A stretch of DNA of 29,765 nt from Palsa-744 sp036498265 (GCA_036498265.1 DASYFT010000033.1:1-29765); one strand, 5' to 3'; positions 14,514 to 22,183 are shown, numbered from the stretch's first letter. Notes: generated by a model not told the origin, from the letters alone. Numbers and translations are program-made.

Positions 14514-16901
14514 ATGGCCAGCGCTGAGGATTCCCACGGCTCACAGGCCACCGACCTGCCGGAGGCGGTGGGAACCGTCGAGCCCGCGGGCTCGACGACC
14601 GAACGCGGCGGCCGGAAGCCGGCGGCTCCCACGCAGCCCCCTCGGCTGCGCCTGAACGACGCCGAGCGCCGCCTGCTGAGCGACCTGTTCGCGATCGTCT
14701 CCGAGCACGCCGCCGACTCAGCCGTCGAGATCGATCGCGCCCGCGTCGAGGACGCGTTCGTGTTCGCCTGCGAGCACCACGCCGCCCAGCGGCGCAAGTC
14801 GGGCGAGGACTTCATCGTGCACCCGGTCGGGGTGGCCCGTATCTGCGCGAGCATGCGGCTCGACACCGAGACGCTCTGCGCGGCGCTGCTCCACGACACC
14901 GTCGAGGACACCTCGGCCTCGATCGAGGAGGTGCGCGAGCGCTTCGGCGAGGAGATCGCCGCCGTCGTCGACGGGGTGACCAAGCTCACCGGGATCACCT
15001 TCCAGTCGCGCGACGAGGCGCAGGCCAACAACTACCGCAAGATGATGGTCGCGATGGCCACCGACGTGAGGGTCATCCTGATCAAGCTCGCCGACCGCCT
15101 GCACAACATGCGCACGCTGGACGCGATGCCCAAGCAGAAGCAGCTCGAGAAGGCCCGCGAGACGATCGAGATCTACGCGCCGCTGGCGCACCGTCTGGGT
15201 ATCCACGCGATCAAGTGGGAGCTCGAGGATCTCGCCTTCGCGACGCTCCACCCTCGCAAGTACCAGGAGATCAAGGGGCTCGTCGCGCAGCAACGCGACG
15301 ACCGCGAGCGCTACGTCAGCGAGGCGGGCGAGTACCTGCAGGCCGAGCTGGCGGACGTGGCGATCCAGGCCCAGATTGCCGGTCGCGCCAAGCACTTCTA
15401 CTCGATCTACTCGAAGATGACCAAGAAGGGGCGCGAGTTCAACGAGATCTACGACCTCACGGCGATGCGGGTGCTGGTCGACTCCGTCAAGGACTGCTAC
15501 GGCACGGTCGGGGTGATCCACTCGCTGTGGAAGCCGCTGCCGGGGCGCTTCAAGGACTTCATCGCGATGCCCAAGTTCAACATGTACCAGTCGCTGCACA
15601 CCACCGTGATCGGGCCCGAGGGACGTCCCCTGGAGATCCAGATCCGCACGCACGAGATGCACGAGATGGCCGAGTTCGGCGTGGCGGCCCACTGGATGTA
15701 CAAGCAGCCCCAGCGCCCGGGTGCCGGCGCGACTGCCGAGCATCAGGAGCCGGCGGGGCCGGGCGAGGACGCCAAGCTCAAGTGGCTGCGCTCGATGCTC
15801 GACTGGCAGAAGGAGCTCTCCGACCCCGGCGAGTTCATGGACACGTTCCGCAACGACCTGTTCGAGGACGAGGTCTACGTGTTCACCCCGAAGGGCGAAG
15901 TCAAGTCGCTGGCGGCCGGCGCGACGCCGCTCGACTTCGCCTACGAGGTGCACACCGAGATCGGCCATCGCTGCGTGGGCGCGCGCGTGAACGGCAAAAT
16001 CGTGCCGCTCCACTACGAGCTGCGCTCGGGCGACATCGTCGAGATCCTCACCGCCAAGCGCGAGCGCGGTCCCTCCCGCGACTGGCTTGCGATGGTCAAG
16101 ACGACCCGTGCCCGCAACAAGATCAAGCAGTGGTTCAAGGCGGAGTCGCGCCAGGACACCGAGCACACCGGCCGCGAGCTGCTGCAGGAGGCCCTGCGCA
16201 AACAGGGCCTGCCGGCGCAGAAGATCACGGGCTCGGCGCTCCTCGCCGACGTGATCCGCGAGGTCGGCTACCGCAAGGCCGACGACTTCTACATCGCTCT
16301 CGGAGCAGCCAAGGTCTCGCCGAAGCTGGTCGTCAACAAGGTCATGCAGCGCCTCAAGCACGGCGAGTCGGCCGACGGCGACGAGGGCGCCGTCGACCTG
16401 CTGCGGGTCGGGCGCTCGCGCCGGCGCCCGACGAAGTCATCCGGCCAGCTGGGGATCACGGTCGAAGGCGTCGAGGACGTCATGCTGCGCCTGGCGAAGT
16501 GCTGCCGCCCGGTCCCCGGAGACGAGATCGTTGGCTACATATCGCTCGGGCGCGGGATCACGATCCACCGCGAGGACTGCCCCAACGCCGTGATCCTGCG
16601 CAAGGATCCCGAGCGCTTCACGAACGTCGGCTGGGAAGGCGACCAGTCGACCGGGTTCGTCGTCGAGATCCAGATAGACGCCTGGGACCGCCACCGCCTG
16701 CTCGAGGAGCTCTCGCGCGCCTTCTCGGAGTCGGGGGCCAACATCCTCGAAGCGCGCTGCCTGTCCACGCCACCGATGGTCAAGAACCGGTTCGTCGTCG
16801 AGGTCGCCGACACGCACACGCTCAAGGGCGCGATCACGCGACTGCGGAACATCGAGTCCGTCTTCGACGCCTACCGGGTCACGCCCGGAGGGGCTCCTTA
16901 G
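14514..16901 (+). CDS. rel: Bifunctional (p)ppGpp synthetase/hydrolase (RelA/SpoT family)
   Basis: 795 residues, full-length RSH protein. The HD hydrolase domain is intact (H103; HDTVED at 127-132), so it can degrade (p)ppGpp. The synthetase domain (~285-425) has YSIYSKM, EIYDLTAMRVLV, YQSLHTTV and EIQIRTHEMHEMAEFGVAAHW. A TGS domain (~455-520, VFTPKGEV ... FAYEVHTEIGHRCVGARVNG), a Cys-rich zinc-finger region (KCCRPVPGD) and a C-terminal ACT domain (~715-795) follow for ribosome and amino-acid-starvation sensing. The first ~45 residues are a low-complexity extension. It is the master enzyme of the stringent response. The rel stop (TAG 16899-16901) overlaps the stop of the convergent lipid kinase gene. 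Confidence 0.95.
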   Translation: MASAEDSHGSQATDLPEAVGTVEPAGSTTERGGRKPAAPTQPPRLRLNDAERRLLSDLFAIVSEHAADSAVEIDRARVEDAFVFACEHHAAQRRKSGEDFIVHPVGVARICASMRLDTETLCAALLHDTVEDTSASIEEVRERFGEEIAAVVDGVTKLTGITFQSRDEAQANNYRKMMVAMATDVRVILIKLADRLHNMRTLDAMPKQKQLEKARETIEIYAPLAHRLGIHAIKWELEDLAFATLHPRKYQEIKGLVAQQRDDRERYVSEAGEYLQAELADVAIQAQIAGRAKHFYSIYSKMTKKGREFNEIYDLTAMRVLVDSVKDCYGTVGVIHSLWKPLPGRFKDFIAMPKFNMYQSLHTTVIGPEGRPLEIQIRTHEMHEMAEFGVAAHWMYKQPQRPGAGATAEHQEPAGPGEDAKLKWLRSMLDWQKELSDPGEFMDTFRNDLFEDEVYVFTPKGEVKSLAAGATPLDFAYEVHTEIGHRCVGARVNGKIVPLHYELRSGDIVEILTAKRERGPSRDWLAMVKTTRARNKIKQWFKAESRQDTEHTGRELLQEALRKQGLPAQKITGSALLADVIREVGYRKADDFYIALGAAKVSPKLVVNKVMQRLKHGESADGDEGAVDLLRVGRSRRRPTKSSGQLGITVEGVEDVMLRLAKCCRPVPGDEIVGYISLGRGITIHREDCPNAVILRKDPERFTNVGWEGDQSTGFVVEIQIDAWDRHRLLEELSRAFSESGANILEARCLSTPPMVKNRFVVEVADTHTLKGAITRLRNIESVFDAYRVTPGGAP

Positions 16902-17893
16902 GAGACGACGGTGAGCGCCTCGGGCAGGATCGAGTAGCGCGCCTCCATCACCTCGCCCAGGTAGTCGCCGTCGACCTGCAGCGGCAGCGGGCGCTCGTCG
17001 GCGCTGCGGACCTCGAGCTCGGTGAAGCTCGGGAGGCCCACGATCTGGCGGTGGCGCACCACGCGCGCCCGCCGCGACAGGGCACGCCAGGCGATGAACG
17101 GCATCGAGACCGGCGTGGCACGCCGGAGCACGCCGCCGGCGAGGGTCCCGGAGCGCAGGTCCGCTCCCTCGGCGATCTCGACCGGGCGGTTCTGGAAGTA
17201 GGTGAACGGCGACCCGTTCTGCACGATCGCCGTGATCCCCTCGAGCTCCTCCTGCCCGAGCTGGACGCGCAGGCGGGGCGGTCGCAGCAGGTAGCGGCGG
17301 TTGAACGTCTCCACGGCGACCCAGGTGAAGTAGTAGGCGCCGAAGCGGGCCTTGCGGCGGGGGTTGGCATCCACCCGCTCCACGACGCTGGCGTCGAGTC
17401 CCAGCCCGGAGGCGAAGGTGAAGCAGCGCCCGTTGACGACGCCGAGGTCCACTTTCCGGGGCCGCCAGTCGTCGGCCATGCCCAGCAGGTGCTCTGTGGC
17501 GTCCACGAGGTCTCCCGGGATGCCGATGATCTTGCCGAACACGTTCGCCGAGCCGCCCGGCAGGCAGCAGAGGGGAGTCGAGGACCCGAGCAGGCCGTTG
17601 GCAGCTTCGTTGACCGTCCCGTCGCCGCCGAAGGCGACGACCACGTCGTAGCCCTCGTGAGCGGCCTCGCGGCACAGCTCGGTTGCGTGCCCGCGCGCCT
17701 GGGTGTCCACCGCATCGACCTCGAAGCGGCCCTGGAGGGCGTAGACAACGAGATGGCGCAGGCGATCGGAGACGGTGGCGGCGTACGGGTTGACGATGAT
17801 CAGCATGCGCCGCTTGGGCGCCGCCCCGGCGGGCTCGAGCTCGCCTGGGGCGTCCTGCGGATCGTGGACCCGCTCGCTGGTTGAGGTGCTCAC
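16898..17893 (-). CDS. Diacylglycerol/lipid kinase (DagK/YegS family)
   Basis: 331 residues. The lipid-kinase signature GGDGTVNE is at 89-96, preceded by IIVNP at 32-36 and followed by LPGGSANVFG at 111-120 and GLGLDA (~166). It transfers phosphate from ATP to diacylglycerol or a related lipid at the membrane face, feeding phosphatidic acid back to phospholipid synthesis. The exact lipid is not determinable. The first ~28 residues are a poorly conserved extension. GTG start. A weak -10 (TAGGCC, minus 17905-17900) ends 6 nt upstream, again with no room for a ribosome site. The 3' end overlaps rel by three bases on the opposite strand. Confidence 0.87.
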   Translation of the reverse strand: MSTSTSERVHDPQDAPGELEPAGAAPKRRMLIIVNPYAATVSDRLRHLVVYALQGRFEVDAVDTQARGHATELCREAAHEGYDVVVAFGGDGTVNEAANGLLGSSTPLCCLPGGSANVFGKIIGIPGDLVDATEHLLGMADDWRPRKVDLGVVNGRCFTFASGLGLDASVVERVDANPRRKARFGAYYFTWVAVETFNRRYLLRPPRLRVQLGQEELEGITAIVQNGSPFTYFQNRPVEIAEGADLRSGTLAGGVLRRATPVSMPFIAWRALSRRARVVRHRQIVGLPSFTELEVRSADERPLPLQVDGDYLGEVMEARYSILPEALTVVS

Positions 17894-17967
17894 CGGTACG
17901 GCCTACACCGGCTGGGGCGGCGCGTTACCGGCGTGCCCGGCACGGTTGCTCTCGCCGGGATCGTTGC

Positions 17968-17973
17968 TAGACT
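17968..17973 (+). promoter_or_regulatory. -10 box of the SAM-riboswitch/thrC unit
   Basis: TAGACT, ending 19 nt before the aptamer's P1 stem. The transcript would begin near 17980. Confidence 0.5.
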
Positions 17974-17992
17974 CCGGCACCACATAGCTGGA

Positions 17993-18083
17993 CACATCCA
18001 GAGGGGTGGAGGGACTGGCCCTACGAAACCCCGGCAACCACCGCACAGTCACGGCGGGAAGGTGCCAATTCCAGAGAGATGTG
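17993..18083 (+). promoter_or_regulatory. SAM-I (S-box) riboswitch aptamer
   Basis: The conserved S-box core is plain: GAGGGGTGGAGGGACTGGCC, then ACGAAACCCCGGCAACC, GGTGCCAATTCC and AGAGAGATG. P1 is closed by CACATC (17993-17998) and GATGTG (18078-18083), perfectly complementary. It binds S-adenosylmethionine. Downstream, CTTCGCC (18101-18107) can pair with GGCGAAG (18121-18127). CCTTCG (18091-18096) can instead pair with CGAAGG (18135-18140) inside the ribosome-binding site of thrC. These mutually dependent pairings suggest translational control. The expression-platform model is inference. Confidence 0.92.
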
Positions 18084-18150
18084 TGGCGGGCCTTCGTGCT
18101 CTTCGCCACACCGGTGACACGGCGAAGACCAGAGCGAAGGGAGCCCTCAA

Positions 18151-19422
18151 ATGGCTGTGACTCATCTGGAGTGCAAGGAGTGCAAGGCGCAGTACCCGCT
18201 GGAGGCGCTGTACGTGTGCGAGCGGTGCTTCGGGCCGCTGGAGGCCGTCTACGACCACAGCTGGAAGCTCGACGTCGGGGAGATGCGACGCAGGATCCAG
18301 GGCGGCCCGCAGAACATCTGGCGCTATGCCGACTTCCTGCCGCTCGCCGGCGGCCCTCCGGGCCCATCCGGGCGGCTGGCCTCGCGCGTCGGGCTGCCCG
18401 CCGGCTGCACACCCCTGATCCGTGCCGACCGCCTGGCGGCACGGCTGGGGCTGCGCGAGGTGTGGGTCAAGAACGACGCCGCGAACCCCACCCACTCGTT
18501 CAAGGACCGCGTGGTGTCGGTCGCCGTCGCCAGGGCGCGGGAGCTGGGGTTCGAGACGATCGCCTGCGCCTCGACCGGGAACCTCGCCAACTCGGTGGCT
18601 GCCCACGGCGCCGCGCTCGGGCTCGAGTCCTACGTGTTCATCCCCGCCGACCTCGAGGAGCAGAAGGTGCTGGCGACGGGCGTCTACGGGACCAACGTCG
18701 TGGGTGTCGAGGGCAGCTACGACGACGTCAACAGGCTCTGCACCGAGCTGTGCGCCGAGCGCAGCTGGGCGTTCGTGAACATCAACCTGCGCCCCTACTA
18801 CGCCGAGGGATCGAAGACGCTGGCGTTCGAGATCGCCGAGCAGCTCGGCTGGGAGCTTCCCGACCGCTGCGTCGTCCCCGTCGCCTCGGGCTCGCTGTTC
18901 ACGAAGATCGCCCGGGGCTTCGCCGAGTGGAGCGAGCTCGGCCTGATCGACGACCCCGGCCGCCCGCTGCCGCGCATGAACGGCGCCCAGGCCGAGGGCT
19001 GCTCGCCGGTTGCGAGCGCGTTCGCGGCCGGCCACGACGTCTGCCGGCCCGTGAAGCCGCGGACGATCGCCAAGTCGCTCGCGATCGGCAACCCCGCCGA
19101 CGGCCCCTACGCGCTGGACCTGGCGCGCCGCAGCGGCGGCTCCGTGGACTCGGTCACCGACGAGGAGATCCGCGCGGGCATCGCGCTGCTGGCGCAGACG
19201 ACCGGGGTCTTCACCGAGACGGCCGGTGGCGTGACGACGGCGGTGCTCGCGAAGCTCGCCGAGCGCGGCGACATCGACCCGGAGGAGCGCGTGGTGCTGG
19301 TCGTCACGGGCGAGGGACTGAAGACCCTCGACGCCGTGCGCGGGACGTTCGAGACGCGGACGATCGAGCCCACCGTAGAGGCGTTCCTGGCCGGGGTGCC
19401 CGGCACCGTCTCGACCCAATGA
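18151..19422 (+). CDS. thrC: Threonine synthase-like PLP enzyme with N-terminal zinc ribbon
   Basis: 423 residues. Cysteines 8, 11, 23 and 26 form a zinc-ribbon-like N-terminus. The fold-type II PLP domain has the Schiff-base lysine K118 in HSFKDR, the substrate loop STGNLANS at 141-148 and the phosphate-binding VASGSLF (~244-250). The family converts O-phosphohomoserine to threonine. Ribosome site GAAGGGAG at 18136-18143 is 7 nt before ATG. Two context features are unusual for plain threonine synthesis: the SAM-I riboswitch upstream, and the CysO-like sulfur carrier whose ATG overlaps this stop (ATGA). Both suggest a link to methionine or homocysteine formation, either by controlling O-phosphohomoserine partitioning or by a sulfur-transfer reaction of the enzyme itself. 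Threonine synthase is the safe family name. Confidence 0.88.
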   Translation: MAVTHLECKECKAQYPLEALYVCERCFGPLEAVYDHSWKLDVGEMRRRIQGGPQNIWRYADFLPLAGGPPGPSGRLASRVGLPAGCTPLIRADRLAARLGLREVWVKNDAANPTHSFKDRVVSVAVARARELGFETIACASTGNLANSVAAHGAALGLESYVFIPADLEEQKVLATGVYGTNVVGVEGSYDDVNRLCTELCAERSWAFVNINLRPYYAEGSKTLAFEIAEQLGWELPDRCVVPVASGSLFTKIARGFAEWSELGLIDDPGRPLPRMNGAQAEGCSPVASAFAAGHDVCRPVKPRTIAKSLAIGNPADGPYALDLARRSGGSVDSVTDEEIRAGIALLAQTTGVFTETAGGVTTAVLAKLAERGDIDPEERVVLVVTGEGLKTLDAVRGTFETRTIEPTVEAFLAGVPGTVSTQ

Positions 19423-19694
19423 CGGTCGTCGTCAAGATCCCCACCCAGCTGCGCGCCGCGGCCGAAGGCGAGGCCGAGACCCAGGTGGAGGGGACGAACG
19501 TGCAGGAGGTGCTCGAGCGCCTGTTCGAGCGCTTCGAGGAGCTGCGGGGCCGCATCTCCGACGACGACGGGACGCTGCGGCGCTTCGTCAACGTGTACGT
19601 CGCCGGTGAGGACATCCGCTTCCTGGACGGCCTGGCCACGCCGGTGTCCGATGGCGCCGAGGTCACCATCCTGCCCGCCGTCGCCGGCGGCTGA
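19419..19694 (+). CDS. cysO: CysO-like sulfur carrier protein (MoaD/ThiS ubiquitin fold)
   Basis: 91 residues, beta-grasp fold, ending in the di-glycine ILPAVAGG, which is activated to a C-terminal thiocarboxylate. The segment RFVNVYVAGEDIRFLDGLAT and the VTILPAVAGG ending closely resemble mycobacterial CysO rather than MoaD or ThiS. CysO donates sulfur to O-phosphoserine through CysM, a fold-type II PLP enzyme. Here the coupled partner (4-nt overlap) is a threonine-synthase-like fold-type II enzyme. The activating E1-like enzyme and the Mec-type peptidase are not in this window. Expression should follow the upstream SAM riboswitch. Confidence 0.87.
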   Translation: MTVVVKIPTQLRAAAEGEAETQVEGTNVQEVLERLFERFEELRGRISDDDGTLRRFVNVYVAGEDIRFLDGLATPVSDGAEVTILPAVAGG

Positions 19695-19699
19695 CGCCC

Positions 19700-19715
19700 G
19701 CCGCACAGCTGCGGC
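19700..19715 (+). terminator. Short hairpin after cysO
   Basis: GCCGCA and TGCGGC form a 6-bp stem with a 4-nt loop just after the cysO stop. There is no U-tract, so it is a weak terminator candidate only. Confidence 0.25.
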
Positions 19716-19760
19716 AGCGCGGACTGCGCCCGTCTCCCGGTGTCGCCTGCGCCCGATGCG

Positions 19761-20000
19761 CTACGGCGCTACGGCGCCCGCGGCGACCTGATGGCCTGCA
19801 GCGGCGCCCTGGCCGGCCCTCGCCGAGCCGGGCGTCGAGCCGCTGAAGCCGACGGTCGACACCAATGCGGCCGCGCACATCGCGGCGATCGTGAGGGCGC
19901 GCATGCGCCGAGGCGTCAGCCAGCCGAAATGGTGGTTCTGGAGCCACGACCTGAAGCCCGTGGCGGCCGACGCCGCCGTTATCGCGCAACCGACGCACAT
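19761..20000 (-). CDS. Small membrane-anchored protein, unknown function
   Basis: 79 residues starting MCVGCAITAASAATG. The N-terminus has a C-x2-C pair at 2 and 5. Residues ~34-52 (MRALTIAAMCAAALVSTVG) form one hydrophobic segment, and the C-terminus is Ala/Gly-rich. TATCCT (minus 20012-20007) lies 6 nt before the ATG, the leaderless spacing seen at neighbouring genes, directly after the ctaG stop. It may be read with or just after ctaG. I do not recognise a named family. Support is the promoter spacing, the membrane segment and position. Confidence 0.5.
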   Translation of the reverse strand: MCVGCAITAASAATGFRSWLQNHHFGWLTPRRMRALTIAAMCAAALVSTVGFSGSTPGSARAGQGAAAGHQVAAGAVAP

Positions 20001-20015
20001 GGGTCCAGGATAGGA

Positions 20016-20924
20016 CTAGAGCCGCTCGGCTGCGCCGGAGCGGGCTTCCAGGCGACGGCGCAGCTCTGGGCCGCTGCCCGCGGAGACGGCCCGGGCGGCG
20101 CGTGCCTCGCTCAGATCGAGCCCCCGCGCGCTCGCGAAGTCGAGCAGGTCCTGGCGTTCCTCGGACTCGCGGGCGGTCCGCAGGAAAAGCCAGCAGAACA
20201 GCCCGAGGGTGAGGATCGACTCCTCGATCATCATGACCGCCCCGGCGAGGTTCTGGTCGGCCAGGGGCGAGATGTGGAACGCCGCGTCACCGTGCAGGTA
20301 GAAGGGATAGAAGACGGTTCCCGACCAGAGGAAGACGTTGCCGAGGATGGTCCCGGCGAGTCGCACGGCGACGATGTAGAGCAGCTTGGCGAGGTTGCCG
20401 AACCAGCTGGGGGTGGGGAGGGGGCCGAACAGGCACATCCACATGTTGATCCCGGCGGCGATGAACATGACGTGCTGGAGCGCGTGCACGCCGGAATGCC
20501 GGAGCGCCGCCTGGTAGAGCGCGGGCAGGTGCCAGAGGTAGAGGTCGAGCACCCACAGCGGAAGCGCGATCGCGGGGTGGGAGAGGACGCGCAGCCGGTC
20601 GAACAGCGGAATCCTCAGGATCGGAGCGAGCAGCGGCCCGGTGAGCCCGAGCACGATCAGCAGCGTCCCGATGTCTCCGAGCAGCAGGTGCTCGATCATG
20701 TGCGCGTAGAGGAGTTCCTGGCTGGCGCCGCCGAGCGAGCTCAGCGCGGCTGCGACCACCACGAGGCCGGCGTAGAAGCAGCTCCTGCGCCAGCCGAGCA
20801 CCGGGTGGCCGGCAGCCGACAGCGTGCGCGCACGCCGCGCGTAGAGCAGCCCCAGCAGCGCCAGCGGGCCGAGCTCGAGGAAGTCCGAGGCGCCGATCGA
20901 CACGGCGATCGTGAGGTGCTGCAT
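20016..20924 (-). CDS. ctaG: Cytochrome c oxidase assembly protein, CtaG (Caa3_CtaG) family
   Basis: 302 residues with about seven membrane helices. Conserved family features are visible: AHMIEHLLLGD at 74-84, WHLPALYQAAL at 131-141, and HALQHVMFIAAGINMW at 147-162, whose histidines are candidate copper/heme-site ligands. The C-terminal ~60 residues are a charged cytoplasmic tail. The family helps assemble the copper centre of caa3/aa3-type oxidases in the membrane. No oxidase subunit genes are in the window. TACCCT (minus 20938-20933) lies 8 nt before ATG, so the message is leaderless or nearly so. It is divergent from the FHA gene. Confidence 0.87.
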   Translation of the reverse strand: MQHLTIAVSIGASDFLELGPLALLGLLYARRARTLSAAGHPVLGWRRSCFYAGLVVVAAALSSLGGASQELLYAHMIEHLLLGDIGTLLIVLGLTGPLLAPILRIPLFDRLRVLSHPAIALPLWVLDLYLWHLPALYQAALRHSGVHALQHVMFIAAGINMWMCLFGPLPTPSWFGNLAKLLYIVAVRLAGTILGNVFLWSGTVFYPFYLHGDAAFHISPLADQNLAGAVMMIEESILTLGLFCWLFLRTARESEERQDLLDFASARGLDLSEARAARAVSAGSGPELRRRLEARSGAAERL

Positions 20925-20932
20925 CGAGCTTC

Positions 20933-20938
20933 AGGGTA
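20933..20938 (-). promoter_or_regulatory. -10 box of ctaG
   Basis: TACCCT on the minus strand, 8 nt before ATG 20924. Confidence 0.5.
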
Positions 20939-21029
20939 CGCCAGCACAGCTCCGGCCGCGCCTCGCGAAACAATCGTATTTTTCGGATCTCTTAACGCCC
21001 CGTTGAGGTTCGCCTGGGTACCATGAGCT

Positions 21030-21449
21030 GTGGTTTCGACCATGTCCGCACCGACGCTCATCCGCTCCGCCGCCGCCGACGGGATGACCGAGAGGTTCGA
21101 CCCGATCGCCTGCCTCGACGAGCGCGTACGCCAGCAGGCAGCGGCCGCAGGTCCGGGCGCTCCGGGCCGCTACATCGAAATCCAGGGGCCGGACCAGTCG
21201 CTTCAGATCCAGCTGGGCAAGGACCCGATCCACATCGGTCGTGGCCTGGCCGCCGACCTGCGCCTGGACGAGAGCTCGGTCTCTCGCCGCCATGCGATCC
21301 TCGTCCCGCGGCCGAGCGGCGCACGGATCCTTGACGACCGAAGCTCGAACGGGACGTTCGTGAACGGGCGGCGCGTGCAGCAGGCAGACCTGTCCGCGGG
21401 TGACGTGGTCGTCATCGGGCGCGTCGTCCTGCGCTACATCGAGGTCTGA
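21030..21449 (+). CDS. FHA-domain protein
   Basis: 139 residues from GTG 21030, or 135 from ATG 21042. The C-terminal ~90 residues are a complete FHA domain: IHIGRG at 67-72, SSVSRRHA at 82-89, and SSNGTFVNGRR at 105-115. These are the phosphothreonine-binding Arg, Ser and Asn positions. The N-terminal ~45 residues are unstructured, with no other domain and no membrane segment. FHA proteins bind phosphothreonine, typically made by Ser/Thr kinases such as the one at 26365, but a link is only a suggestion. TACCAT at 21019-21024 is a good -10. It ends 5 nt before the GTG and 17 nt before the ATG, so the start is uncertain. Confidence 0.82.
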   Translation: MVSTMSAPTLIRSAAADGMTERFDPIACLDERVRQQAAAAGPGAPGRYIEIQGPDQSLQIQLGKDPIHIGRGLAADLRLDESSVSRRHAILVPRPSGARILDDRSSNGTFVNGRRVQQADLSAGDVVVIGRVVLRYIEV

Positions 21450-21572
21450 GGCGCCCGCCGGGCATCCGCCGCGAGCATCCGCCTCGTGCGGGCCGGAAGG
21501 CGAGGACACGCCGGTTCGACTCGAACCAGTAGAACATTCGTCCAATCCGGAACGCCGCCGTGAATCTGTGCT

Positions 21573-21578
21573 TACATT
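21573..21578 (+). promoter_or_regulatory. -10 box of the c-di-GMP riboswitch unit
   Basis: TACATT, with transcription predicted near 21586, about 16 nt before the aptamer's P1 stem. Confidence 0.4.
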
Positions 21579-21601
21579 TGTCGCCTCGATCGCAAAGCCA
21601 G

Positions 21602-21677
21602 CACTGAAAAAGGCAAACTCGTCGCGAGGCGAGGGCGCAAAGTCAGGGATCTCCACGAGATAGCTCGACCGCCGGTG
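21602..21677 (+). promoter_or_regulatory. Probable cyclic-di-GMP-I (GEMM) riboswitch aptamer
   Basis: The core matches the GEMM consensus. GGCAAA (21612-21617) is followed by the perfect stem CTCGTC/GGCGAG capped by a GNRA loop GCGA (21624-21627), then GGCGCAAAG (21634-21642). A second helix has ATCTC/GAGAT (21650-21654 and 21658-21662 approximately), an AGC, and GTC/GAC closing pairs. P1 is CACTG (21602-21606) with CGGTG (21673-21677), one G-U pair. Class I c-di-GMP aptamers have this two-helix layout with GCAAAG and a GNRA-capped P1b. The second helix is shorter than usual, which lowers certainty. Confidence 0.68.
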
Positions 21678-21702
21678 GGAACGCCACGGAGGGCTGTCGT
21701 GT

Positions 21703-21916
21703 GTGAAGAGCCGTCGCAACGCAGTGTCTGGGGACCCCGGCGTCCGGTCTGCTCGGACGAACCGTGCTGGGAGCGGCCATCGAGGCCGCGCCGCAGCTCG
21801 CCGTCGAACTCGCGGTCCGCATGTCGTTCGCTCGAGAGCCTGCCCGGCTCGCCGCTCCGCCCGCTCCCGGCCAGACGGCCGAGCGGCGGCTGCAAGCGAC
21901 TCGGGAAGCGTCTTAG
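21703..21916 (+). pseudogene. Riboswitch-controlled small gene with a +1 frameshift
   Basis: GTG 21703 follows a strong ribosome site GGAGGG (21688-21693), which lies 11 nt after the riboswitch. The start reads VKSRRNAVSG. At the GGGG run 21730-21733 the protein-like frame moves forward by one base, and removing one G restores a 70-residue product continuing TPASGLLGRTVLGAAIEAAP. That product ends at TAG 21914-21916, immediately before a hairpin. The downstream frame has strong G/C third positions and an amphipathic helix-like pattern. The unshifted frame becomes Arg-rich nonsense overlapping the next gene. It may be a sequencing error in a homopolymer, a decayed gene or programmed frameshifting. 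The family was not recognised. Confidence 0.45.
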
Positions 21917-21933
21917 CCCCGGTGGCTCCGGGG
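21917..21933 (+). terminator. Hairpin after the riboswitch-controlled small gene
   Basis: CCCCGG and CCGGGG, a 6-bp stem with loop TGGCT, begin at the base after the TAG stop. No U-tract is present. Confidence 0.35.
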
Positions 21934-21949
21934 AAGCGGGGGGAGACCA

Positions 21950-21998
21950 AGCCGGCTGACAGTCGCCTAGTTGCGCGGCCGGCTGGGGAATCCAGCCG
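21950..21998 (+). promoter_or_regulatory. Two mutually exclusive hairpins (attenuator-like)
   Basis: AGCCGGC (21950-21956) pairs with GCCGGCT (21978-21984). The overlapping CGGCTGG (21980-21986) pairs with CCAGCCG (21992-21998) around loop GGAAT. Both cannot form at once. No ligand-binding family was recognised, and no reading frame in 21934-22183 is convincing. Confidence 0.35.
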
Positions 21999-22033
21999 CG
22001 CGGGGGGGCGATGGCGCCAGCTTGGGAGGGGCG

Positions 22034-22071
22034 GAGATGCCCGGCCGGTAGGGACACCGGCCGGGCATCTC
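22034..22071 (+). terminator. 16-bp perfect hairpin upstream of the SLOG gene
   Basis: 22034-22049 and 22056-22071 are complementary over 16 bp with a 6-nt loop AGGGAC, the strongest inverted repeat in the window. There is no U-tract on either side. It probably ends transcription arriving from the riboswitch unit before the SLOG promoter at 22184. Confidence 0.45.
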
Positions 22072-22183
22072 GCGTTCCAGGGCCGCCCGCCGGCGGGGCT
22101 CGCTCGAAGGCCGCCCGCGCTGCCCGCTCGAGCGTCTCGGGCGGTGCACGGATCGGTATGGCGACCCGCACTGCCGCGGCGGT

